Below, piece after piece: positions 30,028 through 39,941 of a DNA stretch of 48,424 nucleotides (the first letter of the stretch is position 1; each line of letters opens with the position of its first letter). Source of the DNA: Lactobacillus gallinarum DSM 10532 = JCM 2011 (GTDB lineage Bacteria > Bacillota > Bacilli > Lactobacillales > Lactobacillaceae); the NCBI RefSeq assembly GCF_001434975.1, contig NZ_AZEL01000003.1:1-48424 (forward strand). The letters run 5' to 3'. A program made the position numbers and the translations under genes. The notes beneath the pieces are model-generated. The model searched no databases. It was not told where the DNA came from and saw only the letters and a program-made list of their open reading frames with translations.

Positions 30028-31197
30028 CTATTCTTCAGTATTATCTTCGCTTGAACTTTCTTCTACCTGTGTAGCTGCTTCATCTGTATCAACTGAACTA
30101 TCCTCATCAGATTCAGTATCAGCAGATTTGGCTGCAGTGTCTGACTCTTCATCAACAAATTCTACTTCAGATTCTGGACGAATATCAATCTTATAGCCTG
30201 TTAAGCGAGCAGCAAGACGTACATTTTGTCCCTTCTTACCAATAGCAAGTGACAATTGGTAATCTGGAACAATTACTAACGCACTCTTTTCTTCTTCATT
30301 ATCACCAAATTGAACAGCAATTACTTCTGCTGGATTCAATGCATTAGCAATAAAGTCAGAAGGATCTTCTTCGTACTTAACGACATCAATATTTTCGCCA
30401 CCAAGTTCATTAACAACATTTTGAACACGAGCACCCTTTTGACCTACACAAGTACCAACTGGATCAATGTTAGGGTCATTTGACTTAACAGCCATCTTAG
30501 TACGGTCGCCAGCTTCACGGGCAATTGATACAATTTCAACAGTTCCATCATAAATTTCAGGAACTTCTTGTTCAAATAATCGCTTGACAACATCAGGTGC
30601 AGTTCTTGAAACAACGATTTGTGCACCCTTAGAATCTGAGCCAACATGAGTTACAAGTACACGAATTTGATCTTGTGGGTTGTAAACTTCATTTGGCATT
30701 TGGTCACGTTGAGGCATCACAGCTTCAACATTGCCAATATTAACATATACAAAACGATTATCACGTCGTTCAACAGTACCTGTAACTAATTCATCTTCAT
30801 ATTGAGAATATTCGTCAATAATATGACTTCTTTCTGCTTCACGAAGACGTTGCATAATAACTTGCTTAGCAGTTTGAGCAGCAATTCGACCAAAGTTCTT
30901 TGGTGTAACTTCAAATCGAATTTCATCCCCAACTTCATAAGCACGATTAATTGCCAAGGCGTCTTTCAAACTAACTTCAAGACGGTCATCTTGTACTTCA
31001 TCAACGACTGTCTTAACAGCCATTACCTTGAAGTTACCTCTTCTTTCATCGAAGTCAACTTCAACGTTTTGGGCTTGATTATAATTTTTCTTGTATGCAG
31101 CTACCAAAGCGGCCTTGATTGCATCAACAATAACATCTTGTTTAATGCCCTTGGTCTTTTCCAAGGTAGCAAACGCTTCTAGCATTTCTTTAGACAT
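30028..31197 (-). CDS. nusA: transcription termination/antitermination factor NusA
   Basis: The protein has 389 residues from the ATG at 31197 (MSKEMLEAF). The AAAGG upstream is 14 bases away, longer than usual, so initiation may depend on coupling with rimP, which ends 19 bp before this start. It binds RNA polymerase and nascent RNA, stimulating pausing and intrinsic termination. The N-terminal polymerase-binding domain, the S1 domain (ELVTGTVERRDNRFVYVNIG) and two KH domains (VGTCVGQKGARVQNV and SLAIGKKGQNVRLAARLTG) are visible. It ends in an acidic, Ser-rich tail of about 45 residues. NusA may control its own operon through the leader terminator ahead of rimP. Confidence 0.96.
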   Translation of the reverse strand: MSKEMLEAFATLEKTKGIKQDVIVDAIKAALVAAYKKNYNQAQNVEVDFDERRGNFKVMAVKTVVDEVQDDRLEVSLKDALAINRAYEVGDEIRFEVTPKNFGRIAAQTAKQVIMQRLREAERSHIIDEYSQYEDELVTGTVERRDNRFVYVNIGNVEAVMPQRDQMPNEVYNPQDQIRVLVTHVGSDSKGAQIVVSRTAPDVVKRLFEQEVPEIYDGTVEIVSIAREAGDRTKMAVKSNDPNIDPVGTCVGQKGARVQNVVNELGGENIDVVKYEEDPSDFIANALNPAEVIAVQFGDNEEEKSALVIVPDYQLSLAIGKKGQNVRLAARLTGYKIDIRPESEVEFVDEESDTAAKSADTESDEDSSVDTDEAATQVEESSSEDNTEE

Positions 31198-31216
31198 AAG
31201 TTTTTGATCAACCTTT

Positions 31217-31693
31217 CTAAAATTCAATTGCAAAACGAATCTTTGCAATTAACTTACGAGGGATAGTTAATTTCTTTCGTCTTGTTTTATCTTTTACTTC
31301 TAATACAATCTCATCATTATTATAGGATTTAAGCGTACCTTCATACACTTTTCTGTCCTCAATTTTTTGATAAAGACCAATATGAACATAATCATTCAGT
31401 GCTCTCTCCCAATCAGCTTCAGTCTTAATAGGGCGTTCAGCACCTGGAGATGATAACTCTAAAACATATGGATCAGGAAGCGGATCAGGATCAATTGTAT
31501 CAAGTTTTTCAGAAACCAATTCACTTAAAGCCGCAATTTCATCGATATCGATACCATTGGGCTGACGATCAACATAAATTCGTAAATAGTTTTGACCTTT
31601 TTCCTTAACGTATTCCATATCAACTAACATGTCGCCATGCTCGTCAATAATTGTTTCGACAACTGGACGAACAAGATCTATAACTTTAGACAA
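31217..31693 (-). CDS. rimP: ribosome maturation factor RimP
   Basis: The protein has 158 residues from a TTG at 31693, seven bases after GGAGG; longer upstream frames would read back through the leader terminator and are rejected. RimP assists 30S assembly. Family motifs are [39 protein letters not shown], and [14 protein letters not shown], followed by the SH3-like C-terminal domain. It is the first gene of the rimP-nusA-ylxR-ylxQ-infB-rbfA operon, with its own promoter (31765-31793) and an intrinsic terminator in its roughly 65-base leader. Confidence 0.94.
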   Translation of the reverse strand: MSKVIDLVRPVVETIIDEHGDMLVDMEYVKEKGQNYLRIYVDRQPNGIDIDEIAALSELVSEKLDTIDPDPLPDPYVLELSSPGAERPIKTEADWERALNDYVHIGLYQKIEDRKVYEGTLKSYNNDEIVLEVKDKTRRKKLTIPRKLIAKIRFAIEF

Positions 31694-31710
31694 AAAATTT
31701 CCTCCGTAAT

Positions 31711-31737
31711 AAAAAGAGTGAGCATTACTGCTCACTC
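31711..31737 (-). terminator. intrinsic terminator in the rimP-nusA operon leader (attenuator)
   Basis: GAGTGAGC-N6-GCTCACTC is a perfect 8-bp stem followed on the minus strand by TTTTTAT, ending about 10 bp before the rimP GGAGG. Because a good promoter lies upstream of it and downstream of polC, it would end short transcripts before rimP as well as read-through from polC. Confidence 0.82.
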
Positions 31738-31764
31738 GAATTTACCTATTCGAACTTCTTTATT

Positions 31765-31793
31765 AGTATACCATGTTTTACATAACAATGTAA
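31765..31793 (-). promoter_or_regulatory. promoter of the rimP-nusA-infB operon
   Basis: On the minus strand TTACAT (31788-31793), a 17-bp spacer and TATACT (31765-31770) fit a sigma-A promoter. The start site would be near 31758, giving a leader of about 65 bases that contains the terminator hairpin. Confidence 0.68.
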
Positions 31794-31802
31794 TAATAAC
31801 TC

Positions 31803-34800
31803 CTAGAAAAGTGATAATTGATTTTCATCGGGCATACCTTCCAGTACGCCATTGTCTTCGAAATAATTCATGATTGTTTGTGAAACTTTGCCGCGTTTTG
31901 CTAAATCTTCTTTAGATAAGAATTTCTTTTCAGCACGCGCAGCGACAATTTGCTTAGCCGCATTGTCACCTAAACCAGGAACCGCATTAAATGGTGCCAA
32001 AATAGTATGCTTATCTAAAATCTTAAAATCCGTAGCTTCTGATTGATCAATATCAACCATTTTAATTTTAATGCCGCGTTCAAGACATTCGTTAGCAATT
32101 TCCAAAACTGTCAATAAACTTTTATCTTTGGCTGAAGCATCGTTTCCTTTATCTTGAATTTCTTTCATTGCAGCTTTAACAGTGTTTTTACCATGACTCA
32201 TTGCAACTAAATCAAATAAATCAGCACGCACTGAGAAATAAGCAGTGTAATAAATTTCTGGATAATATACTTTAAACCAGGCGATACGTAAAGCCATTAA
32301 AATATAAGCAGTGGCGTGAGCTTTAGGAAACATGTACTTAATCTTTAAACAAGAAGGAATATACCAATCAGGAATATTTTTATTCTTCTTCAAAATTGCC
32401 ATATTTTCATCACTAATACCACGTCCGTGACGAACAGACTCCATAGTTGAAAAGGCAACTTCTGGTTTAACTCCCCAGTGAATCAAGTCCATCATAATGT
32501 TATCACGACAACCAATAACATCCTTTAATTTGCAAGTACCGTTATTGACTAAATCTTCTGCATTTCCTAACCATACATCGGTACCATGTGACAAACCAGA
32601 AATCTGCAATAATTCCGCAAAAGTTGTTGGTTTAGTTTCTTCAAGCATCCCTCTAACGAAACGCGTACCAAATTCTGGTACTCCCAAAGTACCTGTTTCT
32701 GATTGGATTTGTTCTGGTGTTACTCCTAGAATTTTAGGACTTGAGAAAAGAGACATAACACCAGGATCATCCGGTGGAATAGTCAGTGGATCGATTCCTG
32801 ACAGATCCTGCAAGTGACGAATCATCGTTGGGTCATCGTGTCCCAGAATATCGAACTTCAAAATATTATCGTGAATTGAGTGGAAGTCGTAGTGTGTAAT
32901 TAACCATGCTGCATTAACATCATCAGCTGGATAAGATACAGGAGTAAAATCATAAATATCCATGTCATCAGGAACTACAACAATACCAGCAGGGTGCTGA
33001 CCTGTAGTTCTTTTTACTCCACGAATACCACTAGCCAGGCGATCCAATTCCGCATTTCTAGCTTTCAAATCACGCTCTTCATCAAAGTGTTTTGCATAAC
33101 CATATGCAGTCTTATCTGCAACCGTCGCAATAGTTCCGGCACGATAAGAATTATCTGGACCGAACATTACTCGAATAAAGTTATGCGCAACTGGTTGATA
33201 GTCTCCTGAGAAGTTCAAATCGATATCAGGAACTTTATCCCCATGGAAGCCTAGGAAAGTCGCAAACGGAATATCCTGTCCATCTTTAACTAAAGGCGTT
33301 CCACATTTTGGACAATCCTTATCAGGTAAGTCAAATCCAGAACCATATTCACCATTTTCAAAGAATTGCGAATATTTACACTTAGGACAACGATAATGTG
33401 GTGCAAGTGGATTAACTTCCGTAATTCCTGACATAGTAGCTACCAGACTGGAACCTACAGAACCACGAGAACCTACCAAGTAACCATCTTTATTTGACTT
33501 GGCCACCAGACGTTGAGAAATCAAGTAAATAACCGCATATCCATTAGAAATAATAGAATTTAATTCTAGATCAATTCTGTCTTTTACGATTTTAGGCAAC
33601 GGCTTGCCATAAAGTTCATACGCCTTATCATAAGTTAACTTTTTCATTTCTTCATCAGCGTGTTCAATATGAGGTGGATATAATCCATCCTTAATTGGCT
33701 GAATCTCAGAAATTTCATCAGCAATCTTATTTGTATTATCAATAACGATTTCTTTGGCTACATCTTCACCTAAGAAACTAAATGCATCAAGCATTTCCTG
33801 AGTTGAATAAAAGTGCAAATCAGGTTGCGGTTTATTTCTATTTGGATTAGATCGTTGCGCTGAAATTAAAATAGTTCGGTAAATAGCATCATGTGGTTCA
33901 ACATAGTGTGCATCTCCTGTTGCAACAACAGGCTTATTCAATTCTTTACCTAACTTATAAATATTCCCAATAATTTCTTCAAGTTGTGCTTCATCTTTAA
34001 TTAATCCATCCTCGATTAATTGAGAATAATTTGCAGGAGGTTGTACTTCCAAAAAGTCATAAAACTTAGCTTTTTCTCTAGCCTCGTCATAACCTTTCTG
34101 CATCATTGCTACAAAGACATCACCTTGCCAACAACCTGAGCCATAAAACAGACCTTCATGCAAACGAGCTAAATCTGATTTAGGAGTACGCGGAATTCGA
34201 TAAAAGTCTTTCGTACTTGCTATTGAAACTAGTTTGTATAAATTCTTTAATCCCTTTTGATCTTTAGCCAAAACCGTCATGTGGGATGGTCGAGCTCGCT
34301 TATAAACCTCACCATGTGCAGCATAACCATTTAAGTTATTCAAATTATCTTCATTATATTTTTTCTTAAATGCATCTAGCAGCTTATACATTAAGTAACC
34401 AGTTGCTTCCGCATCTTGATTAGCTCTATGGTGATGTTCCAAGGAAACATTATATTTTTTGGCTAATGAATCCAAAGTATGACGGTTCTGTTCAGGGTGA
34501 AGCAAACGAGAAACTTCTAGCGTATCGACAACTGGTTGTGTGATTTCACTAAGACCAGCTCTTCTTAAAGCGGCATTAACAAAGCCGACATCAAATTGAA
34601 CATTGTGTCCACATAAAGGACGATCACCATAAAAGTCTTGGAATTGCTTAATAACTACATCTTCATCATCAGCAGCACTAACCATCTCATCCGTAATTGA
34701 AGTTAAATTAATGGTTTGTTCACTCAAAGGATGGTGTGGGTTAATGAATTTATCAAAACGTTCAATAACTTCGCCGTTTTTCATCTTAACAGCACCAATT

Positions 34801-36113
34801 TCAATAATAGTGTCATAAACAGATGAAAGACCAGTAGTTTCAACGTCGAAAATAACAAATTCACGATCTTCATAAGTCATTGGAGCTGGATTGATAACCA
34901 ATAATGCATGGTCATCTATCATATTCGCTTCAACACCATATAAGATTTTTGTGCCTGTAGCTTTACCTGTACTATAAGCTTCTGGGAAGGACTGAACATC
35001 ACCATGATCTGTAATAGCGATAGCCTTCTGACCAAATTTTTTAGCAGTTTTAATAAAATCACTTGGTGCATTAGTTGCATCTAATTGACTCATATTAGTG
35101 TGCAAATGAAGTTCTACTCTCTTTTGCTCACCCTCATATTTTTCCGTTCGTCCGATATGTTCAACTGTTTCAAAGCTGCTAATGTTGAATACTACATCAT
35201 GTACCCATTGATCATCGATTGCTGAACCTTGCATTTTAGCCCAAGTACCAGGCTTAATTGCAGCCATTTGCTCAATTTGTTCCTTATTTGAAGCAAATTT
35301 CTTAAACGCAATTGAATCACTATAGTCAGTAATTTCACCTGTAAAAATTACTGAACCGTTTTTCAATTCTCTACTTTCAATATTGAAAATATTACCTTCA
35401 ATTACAACATTTCGAGTACCATCTTCAACATCTTGAATTTGCGTAATCGGAGCATTTTCATCTAGTTTTCGATTGCCATAACTAGTACGCTTGGTTTGGT
35501 ACTGCTGCTTTGGTTTAGGCTTCGGCTTTTCCGGAGTATTGTTAAAAGCCTCCTGCATACTTTTTTCATGTTCATGCTGAAGCTCTTGCAAACTTTCTAA
35601 ACTGTTTTGTAAATTAGTTTGATCGACTTCGGTTATAAATTTTAAATTAAAGAAACCAAAGTCACGCATCTCTTCAGCCAAATCATCTAAAGCCTTTTGT
35701 TCGATTAATCCATCAATTACATTGTTATCTACTGGAATAACCCAACGACCATTTTCTTTTTTAGGTTTTTGTCCAGCTAAAAATTCTCTAGCGACGGGAG
35801 ATAAAATATTTGAATTCTGTACCGCATAATGCCAGTAATCTGGCAAGTATTGGTCAGAACCATCACCTGTACCAACAAAAAATCTTACATTTACAAATGC
35901 TGAAAAAGTTTCTTCTATTGCTTTTCTTAATGCTACATAAGTGTCATATTTCAAAGGGGTATCAAAAAAAACATGGATATCCCACCTATGTTCTTTAGCG
36001 TAAACATCCACGTTTTCAACCTTTCCCTTTTGAAGAAGATAATTATCTTCAAAACTATCAGGGAAATGAACTTGTTTGAGCAATTTTAAGAAAAGATCAT
36101 TTTTATTTGCCAC
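31803..36113 (-). CDS. polC: DNA polymerase III alpha subunit, PolC type
   Basis: The protein has 1436 residues, the normal size for the Gram-positive replicative polymerase. It starts at a GTG with TAGGAT upstream. In order are N-terminal domains, an OB fold (VVIEGNIFNIESRELKNGS), a PHP domain (VELHLHTNMSQLDATN) interrupted by the inserted 3'-5' proofreading exonuclease (FVIFDVETTGLSS...), a zinc-binding part (CPKCKYSQF and CPKCGTP), and the polymerase core with PDIDLNFSGDYQ. It ends with the helix-hairpin-helix region (VPGLGDNAAKQIV). It lies 5 bp after proS and is the last gene of the large pyrH-polC block. Confidence 0.97.
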   Translation of the reverse strand: MANKNDLFLKLLKQVHFPDSFEDNYLLQKGKVENVDVYAKEHRWDIHVFFDTPLKYDTYVALRKAIEETFSAFVNVRFFVGTGDGSDQYLPDYWHYAVQNSNILSPVAREFLAGQKPKKENGRWVIPVDNNVIDGLIEQKALDDLAEEMRDFGFFNLKFITEVDQTNLQNSLESLQELQHEHEKSMQEAFNNTPEKPKPKPKQQYQTKRTSYGNRKLDENAPITQIQDVEDGTRNVVIEGNIFNIESRELKNGSVIFTGEITDYSDSIAFKKFASNKEQIEQMAAIKPGTWAKMQGSAIDDQWVHDVVFNISSFETVEHIGRTEKYEGEQKRVELHLHTNMSQLDATNAPSDFIKTAKKFGQKAIAITDHGDVQSFPEAYSTGKATGTKILYGVEANMIDDHALLVINPAPMTYEDREFVIFDVETTGLSSVYDTIIEIGAVKMKNGEVIERFDKFINPHHPLSEQTINLTSITDEMVSAADDEDVVIKQFQDFYGDRPLCGHNVQFDVGFVNAALRRAGLSEITQPVVDTLEVSRLLHPEQNRHTLDSLAKKYNVSLEHHHRANQDAEATGYLMYKLLDAFKKKYNEDNLNNLNGYAAHGEVYKRARPSHMTVLAKDQKGLKNLYKLVSIASTKDFYRIPRTPKSDLARLHEGLFYGSGCWQGDVFVAMMQKGYDEAREKAKFYDFLEVQPPANYSQLIEDGLIKDEAQLEEIIGNIYKLGKELNKPVVATGDAHYVEPHDAIYRTILISAQRSNPNRNKPQPDLHFYSTQEMLDAFSFLGEDVAKEIVIDNTNKIADEISEIQPIKDGLYPPHIEHADEEMKKLTYDKAYELYGKPLPKIVKDRIDLELNSIISNGYAVIYLISQRLVAKSNKDGYLVGSRGSVGSSLVATMSGITEVNPLAPHYRCPKCKYSQFFENGEYGSGFDLPDKDCPKCGTPLVKDGQDIPFATFLGFHGDKVPDIDLNFSGDYQPVAHNFIRVMFGPDNSYRAGTIATVADKTAYGYAKHFDEERDLKARNAELDRLASGIRGVKRTTGQHPAGIVVVPDDMDIYDFTPVSYPADDVNAAWLITHYDFHSIHDNILKFDILGHDDPTMIRHLQDLSGIDPLTIPPDDPGVMSLFSSPKILGVTPEQIQSETGTLGVPEFGTRFVRGMLEETKPTTFAELLQISGLSHGTDVWLGNAEDLVNNGTCKLKDVIGCRDNIMMDLIHWGVKPEVAFSTMESVRHGRGISDENMAILKKNKNIPDWYIPSCLKIKYMFPKAHATAYILMALRIAWFKVYYPEIYYTAYFSVRADLFDLVAMSHGKNTVKAAMKEIQDKGNDASAKDKSLLTVLEIANECLERGIKIKMVDIDQSEATDFKILDKHTILAPFNAVPGLGDNAAKQIVAARAEKKFLSKEDLAKRGKVSQTIMNYFEDNGVLEGMPDENQLSLF

Positions 36114-36118
36114 AAAAA

Positions 36119-37816
36119 TTATCCTAACTCTTGATTTACAAACTTATCTAATTCATCAATTGACATTTCGGTTGCCTTATCATCAGTAGGTCTCTTAACC
36201 TCAACGATACCATCAACAGCCTTCTTACCAACCGTAATTCTAATAGGTGCACCGACTAAATCTGCATCTGCGAACTTAACACCAGCACGTTCCTTACGGT
36301 CATCGTATAAAACATCATACTTTTCACTGAACTTCTTTTCAAGTTTTTCAGCTAATTCGGTTTGATCTTCTTTATTCATTTTCATTTGAACAATGTGAAT
36401 TGCAAATGGTGCAATTTCTTTTGGCCAAGCAACACCGTGTTCAGTCAAGTGTTGTTCTACAGCTGCTGAAAGCATTCTGGTAACACCAATACCATATGAA
36501 CCCATGATAACAGGCTTAGCCTTACCATTTTGATCCAAGAAATCAGCACCCATAGTCTTAGTGTAATAAGTTCCAAGCTTGAAAATATGACCAACTTCGA
36601 TTGATGTTGTGAACTTAAGTGGCAAATGATCAACAGGATCTGGTTCGCCTTCGTTTGCTGTTCTAATGTCAGCAAATTCATCAACCTTAAAATCACGATC
36701 CAAGTTAGCATTTTCAAATTGGTAATCAGTTTCACCAGCGCCAACGACTACGTTGTAAAGATTCTTAACAGTTTCGTCTGCAATAATCTTGTCAGCCCAA
36801 TCAGCATTAACAGGACCAACGCCTCCTTTTTCACTACCAGTAATTTCTTTCAAATCAGCAGTGTCTGCTTCATGAACTTCATCAGCGTCAAGAACATGTC
36901 CAAGTTTTACTTCATTAATTTGCTTATCGCCACGAATTAAAACCAAAACTTTTTGATCATCCGCAATATAAAGAATACTCTTAACAATTCTAGTTGCTGG
37001 AACATTCAAGAACTTAGCTAATTTTTCGATTGTATCACAATCTGGAGTTGCTACTTTAGTAAGTTCCTTGGCATCTTCTGGTTCTTGTTTAAAGGTATCA
37101 ATACTCTTAGCCATTTCAAGGTTAGCAGCATATGTTCCCTTTTCATTAGTAGCAATAGTATCTTCACCAATAGCAGCTGGTGCTTGGAATTCAGTTGAGT
37201 TTTTACCACCCATTGTACCTGAGTCAGCAATTACTGGGTGTACAGTAACACCGGCACGCTTAAAGATTCGCTTATATGCACTCTTTTGATCATCAAATTG
37301 CTCATCTAATTGATCACGAGTTGCGGCAAAACTATAACCATCAAGCATGACAAATTCACGACCACGGAGTAAACCGAAACGAGGACGATTTTCATCACGG
37401 AATTTAGTTTGAATTTGGTACAAAGCTAATGGCATTTGCTTATAACTCTTAAGGTTCTTAGCAATAATTTCAGTAAAAGTCTCTTCATGGGTAGGTCCAA
37501 GCAAACTTTCACGGCCATGGCGATCCTTCAATTTGAACATTTCAGCGCCGTACTTCTTGTAACGACCTGATTCTTGCCATAAAGTAGCTGGTAATAAATG
37601 AGGCATGATCATTTCAGGAACATTGATTTTTTCCATTTCATCTTCAATAATTCCTTCAGCCTTACGTAATACACGATAACCTAATGGAAGATAAGCATAA
37701 ACACCAGCAGTAACCTGACGAATATATCCCCCTCTAATCATCAACTTGTGGCTTTCTGCCACAGCATCTGATGGAGCTTCCTTTAAAGTTGGCATAAAAA
37801 ATTTTGATTGACGCAT
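36119..37816 (-). CDS. proS: prolyl-tRNA synthetase
   Basis: The protein has 565 residues, a bacterial-type class II synthetase that charges tRNA-Pro. Class II motifs are visible: TAGVYAYLPLGYRVLRK (motif 1), FRDENRPRFGLLRGREFVMLDGYSF (motif 2) and GSYGIGVTRMLSAAVEQ (motif 3). A YbaK-like editing domain, which removes mischarged Ala, lies between motifs 2 and 3 (about residues 230-400), and the anticodon-binding domain is C-terminal. It lies between rseP and polC, its usual place in Firmicutes. No T-box leader is present; the GGAG ribosome binding site lies right before the start. Confidence 0.97.
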   Translation of the reverse strand: MRQSKFFMPTLKEAPSDAVAESHKLMIRGGYIRQVTAGVYAYLPLGYRVLRKAEGIIEDEMEKINVPEMIMPHLLPATLWQESGRYKKYGAEMFKLKDRHGRESLLGPTHEETFTEIIAKNLKSYKQMPLALYQIQTKFRDENRPRFGLLRGREFVMLDGYSFAATRDQLDEQFDDQKSAYKRIFKRAGVTVHPVIADSGTMGGKNSTEFQAPAAIGEDTIATNEKGTYAANLEMAKSIDTFKQEPEDAKELTKVATPDCDTIEKLAKFLNVPATRIVKSILYIADDQKVLVLIRGDKQINEVKLGHVLDADEVHEADTADLKEITGSEKGGVGPVNADWADKIIADETVKNLYNVVVGAGETDYQFENANLDRDFKVDEFADIRTANEGEPDPVDHLPLKFTTSIEVGHIFKLGTYYTKTMGADFLDQNGKAKPVIMGSYGIGVTRMLSAAVEQHLTEHGVAWPKEIAPFAIHIVQMKMNKEDQTELAEKLEKKFSEKYDVLYDDRKERAGVKFADADLVGAPIRITVGKKAVDGIVEVKRPTDDKATEMSIDELDKFVNQELG

Positions 37817-37856
37817 TACTTTCTCCTAAAGTAAAAACAAAACTAACTATTATTAA

Positions 37857-39113
37857 TTATTTTATAAAATAGCGATAAATGTCATTGCCTGTAACTGCAA
37901 TAATTAATACTAATAATAAACCAAAGCCAATTAATTCAACAATTGCCTCATGTTCTTCTGAAATTGGTTTACCACGAACTAATTCAATTAAGTTCAATAA
38001 AAGTTTACCACCATCTAAACCTGGAATTGGAATTAAATTAACAATTCCCAAATTAATTGAGATCATTGCTAAAAAGGCTAATACATATGTAAAGCCCATT
38101 TGTGAAACTTGCAAAGTTTGAGAGTAAATTCCTACAGGACCAGACAATTTATTAAGACTAAAATGTCTAAATAAGTTACCTACTGCATTAAAAATCAAAC
38201 CGGTTGTAGAAACAGCTGTATCCCAACCTCTTTTTAATTTTACGCCAGCATTTTCATTACTTTTAGCAACAATACCTATTTGATAAATTTTTTGCTTCTG
38301 AATTCGATGAGCCTTTGGTTTAACCATTACAGTTTTAGTAGAGCCATCTTTACTTAATTCAAATTTAAGACTCTTACCTTTGCTTTGATTAACTTTTTCA
38401 GTTACCTGTTCAAAGCTATTAATCTTTTGACCATTAACCGCTACAATTCGATCACCCGGTGCAATTTTAGCAATCTGAGCAGGTGAACCATTCGTAGTAG
38501 ATTGAATAGTAGTTGTGGCTGGACCTGGCACCGTAAATGTCCAGATTAAGAACACAACAAAACCTAATAAAATATTCATAAAAGGACCAGCAAAATTAGT
38601 TGCTAACTTTTGCCAGACCTTTGCTTCATTAAATTGAGTATCACGAGGTGCAATGATTAATTCGGTACCATTTTTTTCAATGATAGTTGCATCATGATTA
38701 ACATGGTAAGTTACCGGTTTATTTTCATCGCCATTCTCATAGCCTTCAATTACTAAATTATCTACTAAATCTGCCTTAGTAACTTGAACGGGAATACCCT
38801 CTATTGGCATGTCAGATTCAGAAGCATCTATTCTAACCACTTCATCCTGATCATTTAACTGCAAAATTACAGTCATGCCCGGATCTAATTTGCTTTCATC
38901 ATCAGATCCTGCTAATCGAACATAACCACCAAGTGGTAGCCACCTGATAGTATAAGTAGTAGGATTTCTTCTAATCTGAAATAACTTAGGTCCCATACCA
39001 ATTGAGAATTCTCGCACAAGTATACCTGATTTTTTGGCTACAATAAAATGTCCAAATTCATGGACAAAAACTAATAAGCCAAAAACGATTAAAAAGATTA
39101 GTATACCTTTCAA
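37857..39113 (-). CDS. rseP: site-2 protease RseP (RasP), intramembrane zinc metalloprotease
   Basis: The protein has about 418 residues from the TTG at 39113, seven bases after AGGAG; a TTG at 39134 would overlap the cdsA end. It cleaves membrane-embedded substrates such as anti-sigma factors and signal-peptide remnants. The first membrane helix carries the zinc motif HEFGH (in FVHEFGHFIVAKKSG); a PDZ domain (ATTTIQSTTNGSPAQIAKIAPGDRIVAVNGQKI) lies in the middle; the last helices carry the third ligand in PIPGLDGGKLL. The insert between helix 1 and the PDZ domain is longer than in E. coli. It lies 10 bp after cdsA. Confidence 0.95.
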   Translation of the reverse strand: MKGILIFLIVFGLLVFVHEFGHFIVAKKSGILVREFSIGMGPKLFQIRRNPTTYTIRWLPLGGYVRLAGSDDESKLDPGMTVILQLNDQDEVVRIDASESDMPIEGIPVQVTKADLVDNLVIEGYENGDENKPVTYHVNHDATIIEKNGTELIIAPRDTQFNEAKVWQKLATNFAGPFMNILLGFVVFLIWTFTVPGPATTTIQSTTNGSPAQIAKIAPGDRIVAVNGQKINSFEQVTEKVNQSKGKSLKFELSKDGSTKTVMVKPKAHRIQKQKIYQIGIVAKSNENAGVKLKRGWDTAVSTTGLIFNAVGNLFRHFSLNKLSGPVGIYSQTLQVSQMGFTYVLAFLAMISINLGIVNLIPIPGLDGGKLLLNLIELVRGKPISEEHEAIVELIGFGLLLVLIIAVTGNDIYRYFIK

Positions 39114-39123
39114 TAAAATTCTC

Positions 39124-39939
39124 CTAGTGAACAATACCTAAGATAGCAGCTACTACAGGTAAAACAAATAACATACTATCAAATCGGTCTAAAATACCAC
39201 CATGTCCTGGTAAAATTTTACCAGAGTCTTTAACACCGTAGAAACGCTTATATGCTGACTCAACTAGGTCACCCATTTGACCTACGATTGAAAGGAAGAA
39301 TGCCAAAATTACCATAGTTAATTCGGAAACTCCAAAAACAATGTTAAAGTGACTCAAAATTGCTAGGTAAATTGCACTACAAATCAATGCACAAATAACG
39401 GCACCAATTGATCCTTCCCAAGTTTTATTAGGGCTAATTACTGGCCATAACTTATGTTTACCAATCTTACGACCGATCATGTAAGCACCAATATCAGTTG
39501 ACCAAACAACTACAAACACGTAACCCAATAAAGCTAAACCATTTTGCGGGTAAGCTCTAATGGCTGCCATGTAGTGGAAGCCAATCCCTATATAAAGTGA
39601 TGCCAAGATGTAAACACCAACATCATCGAAAGTAGTCTTATTTTTAGAAAGTACTGTCCAGGTTAAGAACAGCATAACAATTCCAAAGAATACTCCGAAT
39701 TTGGTTATATTAGGTGGGAATGCCTTAAAAAATGCATCCGGCACTGTCCATGTCAAAGTTGCAAGCAATGCTAGCAAGAAATCAAATGAGACCAAAATCT
39801 GTTTTTTCATTAAAAAGATCTCGCTAATGCCGACTGCAGCAAATAATACAGTCAACCAATCCATCCAAAGGCCACCTGCAAGCACAATTGGAATAAATAA
39901 AATCAAGGCAATAACTGCCGTAATTACACGTTGTTTCAT
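39124..39939 (-). CDS. cdsA: phosphatidate cytidylyltransferase
   Basis: The protein has 271 residues with about eight membrane helices. It makes CDP-diacylglycerol from phosphatidic acid and CTP, the branch point to phosphatidylglycerol and thus to the cardiolipin made by the cls product in this window. The family signature is near the C-terminus: GDLVESAYKRFYGVKDSGKILPGHGG followed by ILDRFDS. It begins 2 bp after uppS and continues into rseP, the common Firmicutes order. Confidence 0.96.
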   Translation of the reverse strand: MKQRVITAVIALILFIPIVLAGGLWMDWLTVLFAAVGISEIFLMKKQILVSFDFLLALLATLTWTVPDAFFKAFPPNITKFGVFFGIVMLFLTWTVLSKNKTTFDDVGVYILASLYIGIGFHYMAAIRAYPQNGLALLGYVFVVVWSTDIGAYMIGRKIGKHKLWPVISPNKTWEGSIGAVICALICSAIYLAILSHFNIVFGVSELTMVILAFFLSIVGQMGDLVESAYKRFYGVKDSGKILPGHGGILDRFDSMLFVLPVVAAILGIVH

Positions 39940-39941
39940 AT

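Noticed and set aside
37817-37856. T-box leader for proS
   Set aside because: Only 40 bp lie before the gene within an operon; no T-box or specifier structure fits.
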